A stretch of 64,000 nucleotides of DNA from Streptacidiphilus jeojiense (GCF_000719095.1 NZ_JOEH01000008.1:124001-188000); one strand, 5' to 3'; positions 23,379 to 32,050 are shown, counted from the first letter of the stretch. Numbers and translations are program-made. Notes: generated by a model not told the origin, from the letters alone.

Positions 23379-23968
23379 GCGAGGACGGCGAGTTGTTCAG
23401 CGACCTACTGGCGCGGTGGGAGGAGAGGTGGCAGGCGATGCCACCCGACGCGCACAAGCTCCGTGTAGAACACGCTGAGCGCTGGGTCCGGTTCCACAGC
23501 CTGCCAGACTCAAAGCGCTAGGCACAGGATGAGGCCGAGCACAGAGTCGTACTGGAGCGCCACAACACGGTGCTGGACGAACTGTTCGCAGGGCAGGACG
23601 TCTGCGTGATCACCAACGGATGGTCCTGTCCGGGCGATGCCGCAGTACGGTCAGACGACCAGCGTCGACTCCACCCCGGCAGCGAACTGTGGACATCCTC
23701 TCTCACCAACGAGCCCGATCCGGAGTACCGGGTCTTCCAGCACTCCTACATCAGCTGCATCCGTTGGCAGACAGCATGCATTGACCCGCTGCTTCGCTCG
23801 GTCGCAGACAACGTATCAGCAGGTGTGATCATCACCGACACAAATCTCGGCCAGCTCTACCACCCCTACGACGGCGGCGCAGACGTGATCCTCGCGAACA
23901 GCTCCAGCCGGGACGCCATGCGCGAACGCCACAGCGACTGGCTGTCCAAGCACCCACAAGGACTCTGA
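23375..23968 (+). pseudogene. DUF3885-like gene interrupted by an in-frame TAG
   Basis: Reading from ATG 23375 gives 48 residues ending in RWVRFHSLPDSKR, then TAG at 23519-23521. The same frame continues open for 149 more codons: EHRVVLERHNTVLDELF, VCVITNGWS, GVIITDTNLGQLYHPYDGGA, DWLSKHPQGL. Together these resemble the DUF3885 family (as I recall it: RFHSLPESKRY..., YHPYDGGADVI). In that alignment the TAG replaces the Tyr of SKRY, a one-base change from TAC or TAT. So the gene appears intact except for one nonsense codon. It overlaps the preceding gene by 4 bp. Alternatives: amber read-through, a sequencing error, or re-initiation at GTG 23570. Confidence 0.75.
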
Positions 23969-23999
23969 CGCCTTCCGCCGGTCCTCCAAAAGGCGTGTG

Positions 24000-24290
24000 A
24001 TGTCGCAGAAGGACTGGACGGCTGATCCGTTCCAGACGGCCCGCAGTTCCGCGATACACCTGGAGATGCGGGACATCTACGGCGTCGCCGGTGAGGCCGA
24101 GCGGTTCGCCCTGTGGCAGAAGACCGGTCGGCGGGATCCCGAACGGGACGCTGCAGCCCGAGCGGGATGGATGACGACGGTGAGGCACGGAAGGCCAGCT
24201 GATCGATGTCGACCGGCGTCAGAGGTCCTTCAGGACGCGGTCGAGGGCGGCGCGGCCTGCGGGGCCCCAGTTCGGTTTGCCGCCAGGTAG
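24000..24290 (+). pseudogene. possible remnant of a DUF6879-like protein
   Basis: An ORF of 96 residues whose first 60 codons (ARSSAIHLEMRDIYG, then ERFALWQKTG) look like the N-terminal part of DUF6879-type proteins (HLExRDxY pattern), which are usually about twice this length. The C-terminal third runs antisense into the kinase gene and is not convincing. It may be a truncated gene or chance. No ribosome-binding site was identified with confidence. Confidence 0.28.
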
Positions 24291-25118
24291 GCCGCGGTCG
24301 CCGTTCTGGCCCATGAGCATCAGGAACAGGCTCTTCATGGCGGCCAGTCCGCGCGCCCGTCGGACCGTTGCCTCGTCCGCCTGGGCATAGGTGTCGAAGA
24401 ACCGTGCGGCACCGCCCGCGGGGAGGAGCAGCCAGGCGGCGGCGAGGTCCCAGGCCGGGTCGCCGGCGAAGACGTCGCCGAAGTCGACGATCCCTGCCAG
24501 TGTCCCGTCCGCGACGACGACGTTCGCGGGATGCAGGTCGCCGTGCACCCAGACCCGCGGGCCCGGCCACTCGGGGGCCGCGACCGCGTCGTCCCACACC
24601 GCCCGGATGTCGTCGGCCACGACAGGGCCCAGGTCCACGGCCCGTAGGAAGTTCTCGAAGCCCTCCGTGCACGTCCTGGGGTGACCGCCGCGGTCCAGGG
24701 CGTCCGGGGCCTCGGCGGGTGCCTCCATGTGCAGCGCCTTGAGGAAAGCCGCCAGGACGTCGGTCGCGTGGTCGCCGCGGGTGATCGAAGCGTGATCCAA
24801 CGGTGTGCCCTCGACCCAGGTCATGACGGTCCAGATCTTGGGGAAGCGCTCGGACGGCGCACCGTCCCGCACCGGGACCGGGATCGGCAGCGGCAGGCGC
24901 GGGGCCAGGGTCGGCAGCCACCGGCGCTCCTTGAGCTGTGGCTCCGGGCTGGCGTCCATCCGCTGCACCCGGACCGCCAACTCCTCGCCGAGGCGCCACA
25001 TCTGGTTGCCCCAACCGCCCGCCACCTCGCGGATGGGCAGCGCCGCCAGGTCCGGATGCTGTTCCCGCAGCAGCTCGCGTACCAGATCCTCGCCGATCTC
25101 AATCCCGGATTCGATCAT
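24219..25118 (-). CDS. aminoglycoside phosphotransferase-family kinase
   Basis: 299 residues. APH/choline-kinase fold: N-lobe with AVRVQRMDA as the Lys/Arg-strand region, catalytic loop VWVHGDLHPANVVV (HGDxHxxN, Asp as base) near residue 195, and metal-binding IVDFGD about 20 residues later. The family transfers phosphate from ATP to aminoglycosides, macrolides or small metabolites; sequence alone does not tell which. Start ATG 25118. Stands alone; convergent with the weak ORF at 24000. Confidence 0.88.
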   Translation of the reverse strand: MIESGIEIGEDLVRELLREQHPDLAALPIREVAGGWGNQMWRLGEELAVRVQRMDASPEPQLKERRWLPTLAPRLPLPIPVPVRDGAPSERFPKIWTVMTWVEGTPLDHASITRGDHATDVLAAFLKALHMEAPAEAPDALDRGGHPRTCTEGFENFLRAVDLGPVVADDIRAVWDDAVAAPEWPGPRVWVHGDLHPANVVVADGTLAGIVDFGDVFAGDPAWDLAAAWLLLPAGGAARFFDTYAQADEATVRRARGLAAMKSLFLMLMGQNGDRGLPGGKPNWGPAGRAALDRVLKDL

Positions 25119-25173
25119 GCGCAGTCACAGTACCCGAGGCAGGCGGAGGCGACGAGTGGCGGCGCTTGGAAGG

Positions 25174-26022
25174 TCAGTTGACGGGCTTTCGGGCGACGCC
25201 GCAGTAGATGCCGACGCGCTCCGCGCCCTCGTCCGGGGTCTCGGTGGGCCTCCAGAGCGGGACGGTGACCACGCCGGGGTCGACCAGGTCCAGGCCGTCG
25301 AAGAAGCGGGTGACCTCGGCGCGGGGGCGGCCCACCAGCGGGGCGGTGGCCTTGTCGTAGACGCTGATGATGCTGTCGCGGACCTCCGGTGACACGAAGT
25401 CGGCGGTGCCGTGGGAGAGGATCAGCAGGCTGCCGGGGACCAGCGCGCTCAGCAGTTCGGCGACCACGGCGTGCGGCTTGTCCTCGTCGCGCAGGAAGTG
25501 CAGCACCGCGACCAGGACCAGCGCGACCGGGCGGTCGAAGTCCAGGTGGGCGAGGAGCCTGGGGTCGGCCAGGATCGCCGCCGGGTCGCGCAGGTCGGCC
25601 TGAAGGACGGTGGTGGGGCCGTTTCCCAGGTCCGCCATCAGCGCGCGGGCGTGCGCCAACACGATGGGGTCGTTGTCGACGTAGGCCACCCGCGCGGAGG
25701 GGGTGACCTGTTGCGCGATCTGATGGGTGTTGCCGGCGGTGGGGATCCCGGTGCCGATGTCCAGGAACTGGTCGATGCCCTGCTCCGCGGCGAAGCGCAC
25801 CGCACGCTGCAGGAAGCTCCGGTTGGCGCGGGCGGTGCTGCGGAACTCGGGGTTGGCGGCGACGGCCCGCTCCGCGGCCTCACGGTCGGCCGGGAAGTTG
25901 TCCTTTCCGCCCAAGTAGTAGTCGTACATCCGGCTCGGGTGCGGGATGTCCATCTGCAGATCGGCGGACGGCAACGGACCGGGTTCTCCGGTGCCCTTCA
26001 TCCAGTCGGTCTCGCGCGCCAC
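25174..26022 (-). CDS. SAM-dependent methyltransferase, DUF574/Methyltransf_19 type
   Basis: 282 residues, GTG start with TTGGAG 5 nt upstream. Signature N-terminal motif (PHPSRMYDYYLGGKDNFPAD, about 27-46), SAM-binding QFLDIGTGIPT (about 84-94), acidic loop YVDNDPIVL, and HFLRDEDKP. This family is strongly expanded in Streptomyces (often a dozen or more copies per genome) with unknown substrates. Divergent from the Nudix-like gene. Confidence 0.93.
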   Translation of the reverse strand: MARETDWMKGTGEPGPLPSADLQMDIPHPSRMYDYYLGGKDNFPADREAAERAVAANPEFRSTARANRSFLQRAVRFAAEQGIDQFLDIGTGIPTAGNTHQIAQQVTPSARVAYVDNDPIVLAHARALMADLGNGPTTVLQADLRDPAAILADPRLLAHLDFDRPVALVLVAVLHFLRDEDKPHAVVAELLSALVPGSLLILSHGTADFVSPEVRDSIISVYDKATAPLVGRPRAEVTRFFDGLDLVDPGVVTVPLWRPTETPDEGAERVGIYCGVARKPVN

Positions 26023-26140
26023 GGAGTCTCCAAGCGGTCATCTATACGTCGGGAACCACCCTAGAACGATCGACGGCGAAAGGAACGGGGATTCCTCGGG
26101 CTCACAGCCGACGGACCGTCAGACAGTAGTCTTGCCAGGC

Positions 26141-26836
26141 ATGTCGACAGGATCAGGAACCCCACGGCTACGACTACGACGTTGGAGAAGCGGTGTCGAT
26201 CCGGCCGGGGAGGCCGGCGCACGATGGAACCCGTCCTGGCCCGGCGGGGACGGTCAGGACGACCCACCGCGCAGTCTGACGGATCTTCAGGAATGGCTCG
26301 ATCTCGCGGGGATTCCCCGTGGGACATGGGGTGTTGGCGTCAGCAAGTCCGTGGACGACCTGTGGAGCGAGGTCGCGTCGGGTGAGACCGTCCTCTCGAA
26401 GAGTCCGCCACTCCGTCAGATCGCAGCCGTCAGCGTGATCATCCAGGTCGGCGGCAGGAGGCTCGTCGAGGCCAGGCAGCTGATGGCCAACGGCAGTGTG
26501 CGCGAGCGGAACTCACCGCCCGCCGAGAAGATGCTGCCGGGCGAGACCCCCGCCGATGCCGCACGGAGGTGTCTGGCCGAGGAGCTCGGAGTGGACGAAT
26601 CGAGGGTCACCCTCGACCTGGCGCGCGCCAAAGTGGCCACCAGGAGGACCGAATCGCCGTCCTACCCCGGTCTGACCACCAGCTACCGGCTCTGGACGAT
26701 CCCGGCCGAGGTGTCCGGCCTCCCAGCAGCCGACTTCACCACGGATGAAGCCTTCGGCGACAAGCACGCGGCGGTGAGCACGCACTACTGGGAATGGCGC
26801 CGGGCCACCGGACGCATCTGGCGGCTGTGGCGATAG
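26141..26836 (+). CDS. Nudix-like protein with a degenerate Nudix box
   Basis: 231 residues. The N-terminal third (1-95) has no recognised domain. Around residues 100-165 the sequence LRQIAAVSVIIQVGG, later EKMLPGETPADAARRCLAEE then LGV follows a Nudix fold, but the box deviates: the first Gly of G-x5-E is Glu, and REUxEE reads RCLAEE, so one catalytic-site acidic residue is Cys while the two metal-binding Glu remain. ATG 26141 follows a TAGTCT -10-like hexamer by 8 nt, so the transcript may be nearly leaderless. Could be a regulator or a non-hydrolytic binding protein rather than a pyrophosphatase. Confidence 0.65.
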   Translation: MSTGSGTPRLRLRRWRSGVDPAGEAGARWNPSWPGGDGQDDPPRSLTDLQEWLDLAGIPRGTWGVGVSKSVDDLWSEVASGETVLSKSPPLRQIAAVSVIIQVGGRRLVEARQLMANGSVRERNSPPAEKMLPGETPADAARRCLAEELGVDESRVTLDLARAKVATRRTESPSYPGLTTSYRLWTIPAEVSGLPAADFTTDEAFGDKHAAVSTHYWEWRRATGRIWRLWR

Positions 26837-26840
26837 CAAG

Positions 26841-26862
26841 AACTTGAAATAGCCCTCAACTT
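26841..26862. promoter_or_regulatory. TetR operator copy 1 at the azoreductase promoter
   Basis: 22 bp of the form AASTTGA-N8-TCARSTT (here AACTTGA ... TCAACTT). One of three copies in this region; it covers the proposed -35 element. Confidence 0.75.
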
Positions 26863-26873
26863 ATGCCTAAAGT
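26844..26873 (+). promoter_or_regulatory. proposed azoreductase promoter
   Basis: TTGAAA (26844-26849), 18-bp spacer, TAAAGT (26868-26873). The -35 lies inside operator copy 1 and the -10 runs into operator copy 2, so repressor binding would block RNA polymerase. Confidence 0.6.
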
Positions 26874-26891
26874 TGAGGGCAGTTTCAAGTT
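26870..26891. promoter_or_regulatory. TetR operator copy 2 at the azoreductase promoter
   Basis: AAGTTGA ... TTCAAGTT within 22 bp; centre 29 bp from copy 1. The two copies together form an inverted repeat with 22-bp arms that could be mistaken for a terminator. Confidence 0.75.
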
Positions 26892-26961
26892 ATCTGCTGC
26901 GCCCGTCCCGCCTCCACGGCGGGAGGATGCGCACGCCCAAACCCCTTTACGGAGTTGCGTC

Positions 26962-27597
26962 ATGGCGACACTGCTGCACATCGACTCGTCCGCGTTCGCG
27001 GGCCAGGCGTCCACCTCGCGGGCCGTCACCGCGGCCTTCCGGCGCGCCTGGCTGGAGGAGAACCCGGGCGGCGAGGTGATCTACCGGGACCTGGCCGCCG
27101 AGCCGGTCCCGCACATCACCGCGGACGCCCACACCGCCGGGTCGCTCGACCCGGCGCAGCACACCGCGGAGCAGGCTCGGGCCTTCGCCGAACGCCTGGC
27201 CCTGATAGCGGAGTTGGAGGCGGCCGACGCGGTGGTCATCGGCGCGCCGATGTACAACTTCGCGGTGCCCTCCACTCTCAAGGCCTGGCTGGACCAGGTG
27301 ATCCTGATGGGCCGCACCGCCGGATCGCCGGAGTCGAAGGTGGCGGGCACTCCGGTGACGGTGGTGACCAGCCGCGGCGGCTCCTACTCCCCCGGCACGC
27401 CGCGGGCGCCGCACGAGCACGTGCTGAACTACCTGGAGTCGGCGCTGACCGTGATCCTCGCGATGGAGCCGACCTTCATCGTCGCGGACCTGACGCTGGC
27501 CGCCGACATCCCGGACCTGCAGCACCTCGTCCCGCTCGGCGAGCAGTCGCGGGCCGACGCGTTCGAGGCCGCCGAGAAGGCGGCCCGCGCCGCGTAG
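26962..27597 (+). CDS. azoR: FMN-dependent NADH-azoreductase
   Basis: 211 residues, flavodoxin-like quinone/azo reductase. N-terminal LLHIDSSAFAGQASTSRAVT holds the FMN phosphate loop; APMYNFAVPSTLKAWLDQVI (about 94-113) is the AzoR signature; VVTSRGGSY binds the flavin. It reduces quinones and azo compounds with NADH. ATG 26962 has GGAG 8 nt upstream. The promoter carries two copies of a 22-bp operator also present in front of the convergent tetR gene (27633), so expression is probably induced when that repressor binds an electrophile or quinone. Confidence 0.92.
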   Translation: MATLLHIDSSAFAGQASTSRAVTAAFRRAWLEENPGGEVIYRDLAAEPVPHITADAHTAGSLDPAQHTAEQARAFAERLALIAELEAADAVVIGAPMYNFAVPSTLKAWLDQVILMGRTAGSPESKVAGTPVTVVTSRGGSYSPGTPRAPHEHVLNYLESALTVILAMEPTFIVADLTLAADIPDLQHLVPLGEQSRADAFEAAEKAARAA

Positions 27598-27632
27598 CGA
27601 GGCACGCGAGGGGCGACGGCACCGGCGAGTGC

Positions 27633-28229
27633 TCAGCCGGCCAGCGGGTGGTTGTCGGGGCGGGCGCGCAGGCCCTCGAAGAGCAGAGCGAGGACGCGGC
27701 GGCGGCCGGCGTCGTCCCCGGCACGGACGAGGTCGCCGTTGACCTGGAAGAAGCGGGCGATGTCGTCCATCAGGACGTCCTGGCGCAGGGCCCCCTCCGC
27801 GCGGGCACCGGCGGCCAGTTCGGTGGCGAAGGCCAGGGACCGGTCGCAGACCGCCTTCAACGCGGGGGCGTTGGGGTAGAGGCGGGAGAACGCGTCGTTG
27901 AACGCCGGGTCGTCGGCCTGTCCCTGGCAGATCGACCCGACGTAGGCCAGCAGCTTCTCCCACGCGCCGCCGGCCGTGCCGTCCGCGGTGGCCATCGCCG
28001 CGCGCACCCGCCGGTCGGCGAGTTCGTTGACGACCTGGTCCAGCAGGGCGTCGCGGCTGCCGAAGCGGTTGTAGATCGTGCCGATGCTCACCCCCGCCCG
28101 CTTCGCGATCGTCTCCAACGGCGCGTCGAGCCCGTGCTCGGAGAAGGCGTCCGCCGCGGCCTGGCGCAGCTTCTCGACGTTGCGGCGGGCGTCGGCGCGC
28201 AGCGGCGGCGACTGGGGTGCCTCGGGCAC
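27633..28229 (-). CDS. TetR repressor of azoR
   Basis: 198 residues. N-terminal helix-turn-helix TIAKRAGVSIGTIYNRFGSR (about 40-59), then an all-alpha ligand domain with one Cys in SICQGQAD and one in KAVCDRS. GTG 28229 is chosen because GAGAGG lies 8 nt before it; the GTG at 28238 would sit on the ribosome-binding site. Convergent with azoR. The same 22-bp palindrome occurs upstream of this gene (28261-28282) and twice at azoR, which is direct sequence evidence for autoregulation and azoR control. Confidence 0.9.
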   Translation of the reverse strand: MPEAPQSPPLRADARRNVEKLRQAAADAFSEHGLDAPLETIAKRAGVSIGTIYNRFGSRDALLDQVVNELADRRVRAAMATADGTAGGAWEKLLAYVGSICQGQADDPAFNDAFSRLYPNAPALKAVCDRSLAFATELAAGARAEGALRQDVLMDDIARFFQVNGDLVRAGDDAGRRRVLALLFEGLRARPDNHPLAG

Positions 28230-28260
28230 AGCGCTCACCTCTCCCGGGTCGAGGACGGCT

Positions 28261-28282
28261 AAGTTGACGATGCCTTCAGCTT
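28261..28282. promoter_or_regulatory. TetR operator copy 3 (autoregulatory)
   Basis: AAGTTGA ... TTCAGCTT over 22 bp, 31 bp upstream of the repressor start; same half-sites and spacing as the two copies at azoR. Confidence 0.75.
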
Positions 28283-28314
28283 ATACGCCCGCCGGGCCCC
28301 CGCTACGCGCCGAA

Positions 28315-28719
28315 CTACGCCTTGGCCTTGGCGCCGCCGAACTCCTCGCCCGCCTTCAGCGGACGGAAGCGCAGCGCGGACCACACCTCGTCGACGGCGA
28401 CCTGGCTGACCGGGCGCAGGCCGAAGTCGGCGAGGATGGGCCACAGGCTGTCGCGGTTGACGTCGGTGCGGTTCGCCTTCGGGTAGGCCACCCAGAGGAC
28501 GGCCCGGGTGGTGAGCGCCCTCTCGTCCTTGACGAACGCCGCGCGCACCGAGGCCGCGTCGTCCGCGAACACCACGGCTGCGTCCGCCTCCCCCGGTGAC
28601 TCCGTCACCTCGGCGCCCTCGGGCAGTGCGCCCAGGAGGCCGGCGCGGTCGGGGTGCGACACCCACACGGCGTTGCCCGGCTTGATGACGAGCTTCTCTG
28701 CGACGGTCTTGGCGGCCAT
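28315..28719 (-). CDS. conserved hypothetical protein, DUF3052-like
   Basis: 134 residues, no membrane segment. Opens with KTVAEKLVIKPGNAVWVSHP, the KLxIKPG pattern of DUF3052-type proteins, and closes with an Ala/Lys-rich tail. ATG 28719 is preferred to ATG 28749 because CGGAGAA lies 6 nt before it. Function unknown. Lies between the repressor-azoR block and the Ser/Thr kinase. Confidence 0.78.
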   Translation of the reverse strand: MAAKTVAEKLVIKPGNAVWVSHPDRAGLLGALPEGAEVTESPGEADAAVVFADDAASVRAAFVKDERALTTRAVLWVAYPKANRTDVNRDSLWPILADFGLRPVSQVAVDEVWSALRFRPLKAGEEFGGAKAKA

Positions 28720-28795
28720 GGTCAGTTCTCCGGTTCGGTTCCCGGGCATCAGGCTAGTCGGTTCGGGGCGAAGTGGACTACGTGAGGGTGTGCGA

Positions 28796-31102
28796 CTACG
28801 TGAGGGTGTACAGGGTGCTGTCGGCGGTGAGGAAGGCGTACTCGCCGTAGGCGGCGAGGTAGCAGGTGGCGGATTGGGGGGCGGCGAAGCGCCAGGTGCA
28901 GGAGCCGGTGGCGGCGTCCAGGGCGTAGAGGGTGTTCCGGGCGTCGAGGGCGTACAGGGTGTTCGCGCTCGCGGCCATGGTCACCGAGGCTGTGCCGGTG
29001 TCCCCGCCGTCGATCTGCACGAACGGCTGCTCGCCCTTGACGGTCCACTGCACGCCGCCGTCACTGGGCCGGATGCCGTAGAGGGCGTTGCCTGCGGCCG
29101 CGAACAGGCGGCCGGTGCCGGAGGCCAGCACCCGGCCGGGGCCGCTCTGGCCCAGGGGGACGGTCGCGACCAGGTCCTTGCCGGTGGCGCGGTCCAGGAC
29201 GTGCAGGCCGTTGGCCACGACGTAGAGCTTCGAGCCCGCCGCCGCGTACATGGTCGTCCGTTCGCCCATCGGGGCCAGGCCCGCCAGGGTGCGCTGCCAC
29301 TTCTTGGCGCCTGCGGCGTAGGCGCCGATCCGCAGGGCGTCGCGACCGCCCACGGCGATCACCACGGAGTCGGAGTCGCCGGGCAGGATCGCTCCGTAGT
29401 CCGGGCTCCACCGGACCGAGCTGGTGCTGTGGGTGCCGGCGTCCACCGCCCAGATCAGGCTGCCCCGCTGGCCCCTGCTGTCGAAACCGGAGACGTAGAG
29501 GACGCCGGCCTGCTTGCCCTGCACGCCTGCCAGGGCCTGATCGGAATCGCTCGCGGCCACCTTCCAGCGCAGCGAGCCGTTGTCCGTGTCGATGGCCTGG
29601 AGCTCCGGGCTTCCGCTGCCCGTCGAGCCGGTGAGGTAGACGGTGCGGCCGTCGAAGTACGGGACTCCCGAGCCGCCGTCGGCGCTGAGGGCGACGTCGT
29701 GCGCCCACAGTCGGGTGCTGTCGGCCGGGGCCAGCGCCCGGTAGCCGTTGCCGGACAGGCCGACCACGACGGTGCCGGAGCCCGCAGCGACGCTGCCGGT
29801 CAGGCCGGCGAACGTCGTATGCCACAGCGGCTTCCGCTGCGGAGCATCGGCCAGGGCGACGACGGCGCTCCGGCTCCGGGACGCGGACGGCGTGCCGGAG
29901 CCTTTCGCCGAGTCGCTGCTCCCGGACTGCTTGCCGTCGCTCGACAGCGCGTAGGCGACGGCGCCCCCGCCCGCCACGACGGCGCCTCCGAGCAGGCCGA
30001 GTACGGCCCGGCGCGGGAGGCCCCGCGGCTGCGGCGCGAGTATCGCGGCGGGCGCGGGCGAAGGGGCCGTCGGCAGCGTTGCCGACTGCTGCGTCGAAGT
30101 CTGTCCCGCGGGTGTGGCCGGGGCACCGGCCGACCCGAAGCCCAACCGCGGGTCGACGCCGGACGCCGCCGGGACGGACGCCGCCGGGACGGTCACCGCC
30201 GTCGCCGGTGCCTCGAACTGCCTGCTGCCGGTGAGCACCCCCGACTCCGCCACGATGTCGGCCATCACCTCGGCCGGCAGCCAGGCCCCGGCCACATCCG
30301 CGGGGTCGGCGGCGAGCAGGGAGACCAACTGGTCCGGGGACGGCCGCCCGGACGGCTCCTTGGCCAGGCAGGCGTGGACGATCTCGCGGAGCGCGTCGGG
30401 CAGCCCGGCGAGTTCCGGTTCCTGGCTGACGACCCGGTAGAGCAGGGCCGGGGTGGGACCGGCGCCGAACGGGCCGGTGCCCAGGCCCGCGAAGGCCAGG
30501 GTCGCGCCCAGCGCGAAGACGTCGGTGGCGGGGACCACCGTGGCGCCGGTGGCCTGCTCCGGGGAGAGGAAGCCGGGGGAACCGACCACGAGGCCGGCGG
30601 AGGTGAGGGCGCTGGTCTCGGTCGAGCGGCTGATGCCGAAGTCGATGACGTGCGGACCGTCGGCGGCGAGCATGACGTTGCTGGGCTTGAGGTCGCGGTG
30701 GATCACCCCGGCCCGGTGGATGTCCTGGAGTGCCTCGGCGAGGCCGGTGCCGAGCACCCGGAGCACCTGCTCGGGCAGCGGTCCATGTCTGCGCACGGCC
30801 GCGCTGAGCGCCACGCCGGCGACGAACGCCGTTGCCAGCCACGGCAGTTCGGCATCCGGGTCGGCGTCGACGAGCTGGGCGGTGAAGGGGCCGGAGACCG
30901 CACGGGCGGCCTGCACCTCGCGGCGGAACCGGGCCCGGAACTCCTCGTCGGCCGTGAACTCCCGGCGCACCACCTTGACCGCGACCGTGCGGCCGCCCGC
31001 CGAACGCCCCAGGTAGACGGAGCCCATGCCGCCGTCGCCGAGCCGCCCCAGCAGTCGGTACGGGCCCACCTGCTGCGGGTCTGTGCTGCCGAGCGGTTGC
31101 AT
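28796..31102 (-). CDS. membrane Ser/Thr protein kinase with extracellular PQQ/beta-propeller domain
   Basis: 768 residues. Kinase domain 1-270: Gly loop GRLGDGGMGSVYLG, Lys43 (VAVKVV), catalytic VIHRDLKPSNVML, VIDFGIS, activation-segment GSPGFLSPEQ. A Pro/Ala/Ser linker (about 285-360) leads to one membrane helix (VLGLLGGAVVAGGGAVAYAL). The C-terminal half is a PQQ-repeat propeller (LQAIDTDNGSLRWKV, LHVLDRATGKDLVA, LYGIRPSDGGVQWTV, LYALDAATGSCTWRF). This is a common Streptomyces Hanks-kinase architecture in which the propeller is outside the cell and may sense a ligand. Cytosolic targets unknown. Confidence 0.93.
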   Translation of the reverse strand: MQPLGSTDPQQVGPYRLLGRLGDGGMGSVYLGRSAGGRTVAVKVVRREFTADEEFRARFRREVQAARAVSGPFTAQLVDADPDAELPWLATAFVAGVALSAAVRRHGPLPEQVLRVLGTGLAEALQDIHRAGVIHRDLKPSNVMLAADGPHVIDFGISRSTETSALTSAGLVVGSPGFLSPEQATGATVVPATDVFALGATLAFAGLGTGPFGAGPTPALLYRVVSQEPELAGLPDALREIVHACLAKEPSGRPSPDQLVSLLAADPADVAGAWLPAEVMADIVAESGVLTGSRQFEAPATAVTVPAASVPAASGVDPRLGFGSAGAPATPAGQTSTQQSATLPTAPSPAPAAILAPQPRGLPRRAVLGLLGGAVVAGGGAVAYALSSDGKQSGSSDSAKGSGTPSASRSRSAVVALADAPQRKPLWHTTFAGLTGSVAAGSGTVVVGLSGNGYRALAPADSTRLWAHDVALSADGGSGVPYFDGRTVYLTGSTGSGSPELQAIDTDNGSLRWKVAASDSDQALAGVQGKQAGVLYVSGFDSRGQRGSLIWAVDAGTHSTSSVRWSPDYGAILPGDSDSVVIAVGGRDALRIGAYAAGAKKWQRTLAGLAPMGERTTMYAAAGSKLYVVANGLHVLDRATGKDLVATVPLGQSGPGRVLASGTGRLFAAAGNALYGIRPSDGGVQWTVKGEQPFVQIDGGDTGTASVTMAASANTLYALDARNTLYALDAATGSCTWRFAAPQSATCYLAAYGEYAFLTADSTLYTLT

Positions 31103-31150
31103 GAAGGTGGCTCCCCGTGGTGATCGATGCGCACTGCCGATCGCCGTAGA

Positions 31151-31960
31151 TTAGTCCACGGCGGCTCCGGCCGACGTCGGAGCGGACCGGCCGGGCATGA
31201 CGTTCCACCACCCTTCGGTGGCGCCGGGGGTGCTGGTGAAGTCGTAGCGCACGGTGCCGTGGCCCAGTGCGAGCAGGGTGGTGGAGACCGTTCCGGCGAC
31301 GCGGCCGCCGACCTCCTGACGGACCACCAGGGCGCGCGGGTCGTCCGGGTCCAGGCCGTCGCCGTCGACCAGCGGGAGCCAGGCGCCCCAGGCCTCCGCC
31401 GTCGCGCCGGACCCCGGCGCGGGGCGCGGGGCGGCGGCCAGCAGCGGCACGAAGTGGGCGATCCTCGCCCGGATGGCGCCGGCGTCGGGGCCCGGTCCCG
31501 CCGGCAGCGGCGGCTCCAGTCCTGCCAGCCCGAGGTTGGTCACCATGTGCAGCCCCGGTCCCAGCGGGCGGTCGGCGAACGTCGTACCGTCCCAGCTGAG
31601 CAGCCGGACCTCGTCCAGGGTGGCGCAGATGAGGTGGAACGGGTCGTAGCGGGCGGTGTCGAGCTCACCGAGGCTGCCGTCGGCCGCGAACCGCAGTGGC
31701 AGTTCGCCGCGCGAGAGCCGGTCCTGCTCCGGGGCCGGTCGCCCGAAGCCGTTGAGCACGCAGCCCGCCCGGGGCACGCCGGGGTCCACCGCCAGCCAGG
31801 TCCCGCCCGCGAGCAGGTCCTGGCCGCCGACCAGTCGGGGGCGGTCCGGCCAGTGGTGCCCGGGCGGCACCGACTTCCGGTCGTGGAACTCGTCGCGGAC
31901 GCCCGCCAGCAGGATCGGGAACGGGGCCGCCGGGTCGATGCTGATCACCGCAGTGCACAT
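31151..31960 (-). CDS. TANGO2/NRDE-family protein
   Basis: 269 residues. The family's N-terminal MC motif (MCTAVISIDP) and an NRDE-like VRDEF segment at residues 21-25 are present, followed by GGTWLAVDP (about 52-60). NRDE proteins have an Ntn-hydrolase-like fold with Cys2 as the presumed nucleophile; eukaryotic TANGO2 has been linked to heme and lipid handling. The bacterial role is not established. Start ATG 31960. Divergent from the amino-acid permease. Confidence 0.88.
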   Translation of the reverse strand: MCTAVISIDPAAPFPILLAGVRDEFHDRKSVPPGHHWPDRPRLVGGQDLLAGGTWLAVDPGVPRAGCVLNGFGRPAPEQDRLSRGELPLRFAADGSLGELDTARYDPFHLICATLDEVRLLSWDGTTFADRPLGPGLHMVTNLGLAGLEPPLPAGPGPDAGAIRARIAHFVPLLAAAPRPAPGSGATAEAWGAWLPLVDGDGLDPDDPRALVVRQEVGGRVAGTVSTTLLALGHGTVRYDFTSTPGATEGWWNVMPGRSAPTSAGAAVD

Positions 31961-32010
31961 GACGCCATTTCAGCACTGTGTCGTGCAGCAGAGCTGTTCG
32001 GGGTACGACA

Positions 32011-32050
32011 CGGAGCAGACCGGAGCAGGCCGGAGCGGACCGGAGTAGCC
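32011..32050 (+). repeat. decamer tandem repeat upstream of the amino-acid permease
   Basis: Four copies of a CGGAGCAGAC-type decamer (CGGAGCRGRC, last copy CGGAGTAGCC), followed by a half-copy. It lies in the leader of the permease gene and might form a structured 5' region; no function is known. Confidence 0.8.

Noticed and set aside
26841..26891. Long inverted repeat as a transcription terminator for the Nudix-like gene
   Set aside because: Each arm is itself a 22-bp palindrome of the form found again at 28261, and a promoter fits inside; tandem operators explain it better.
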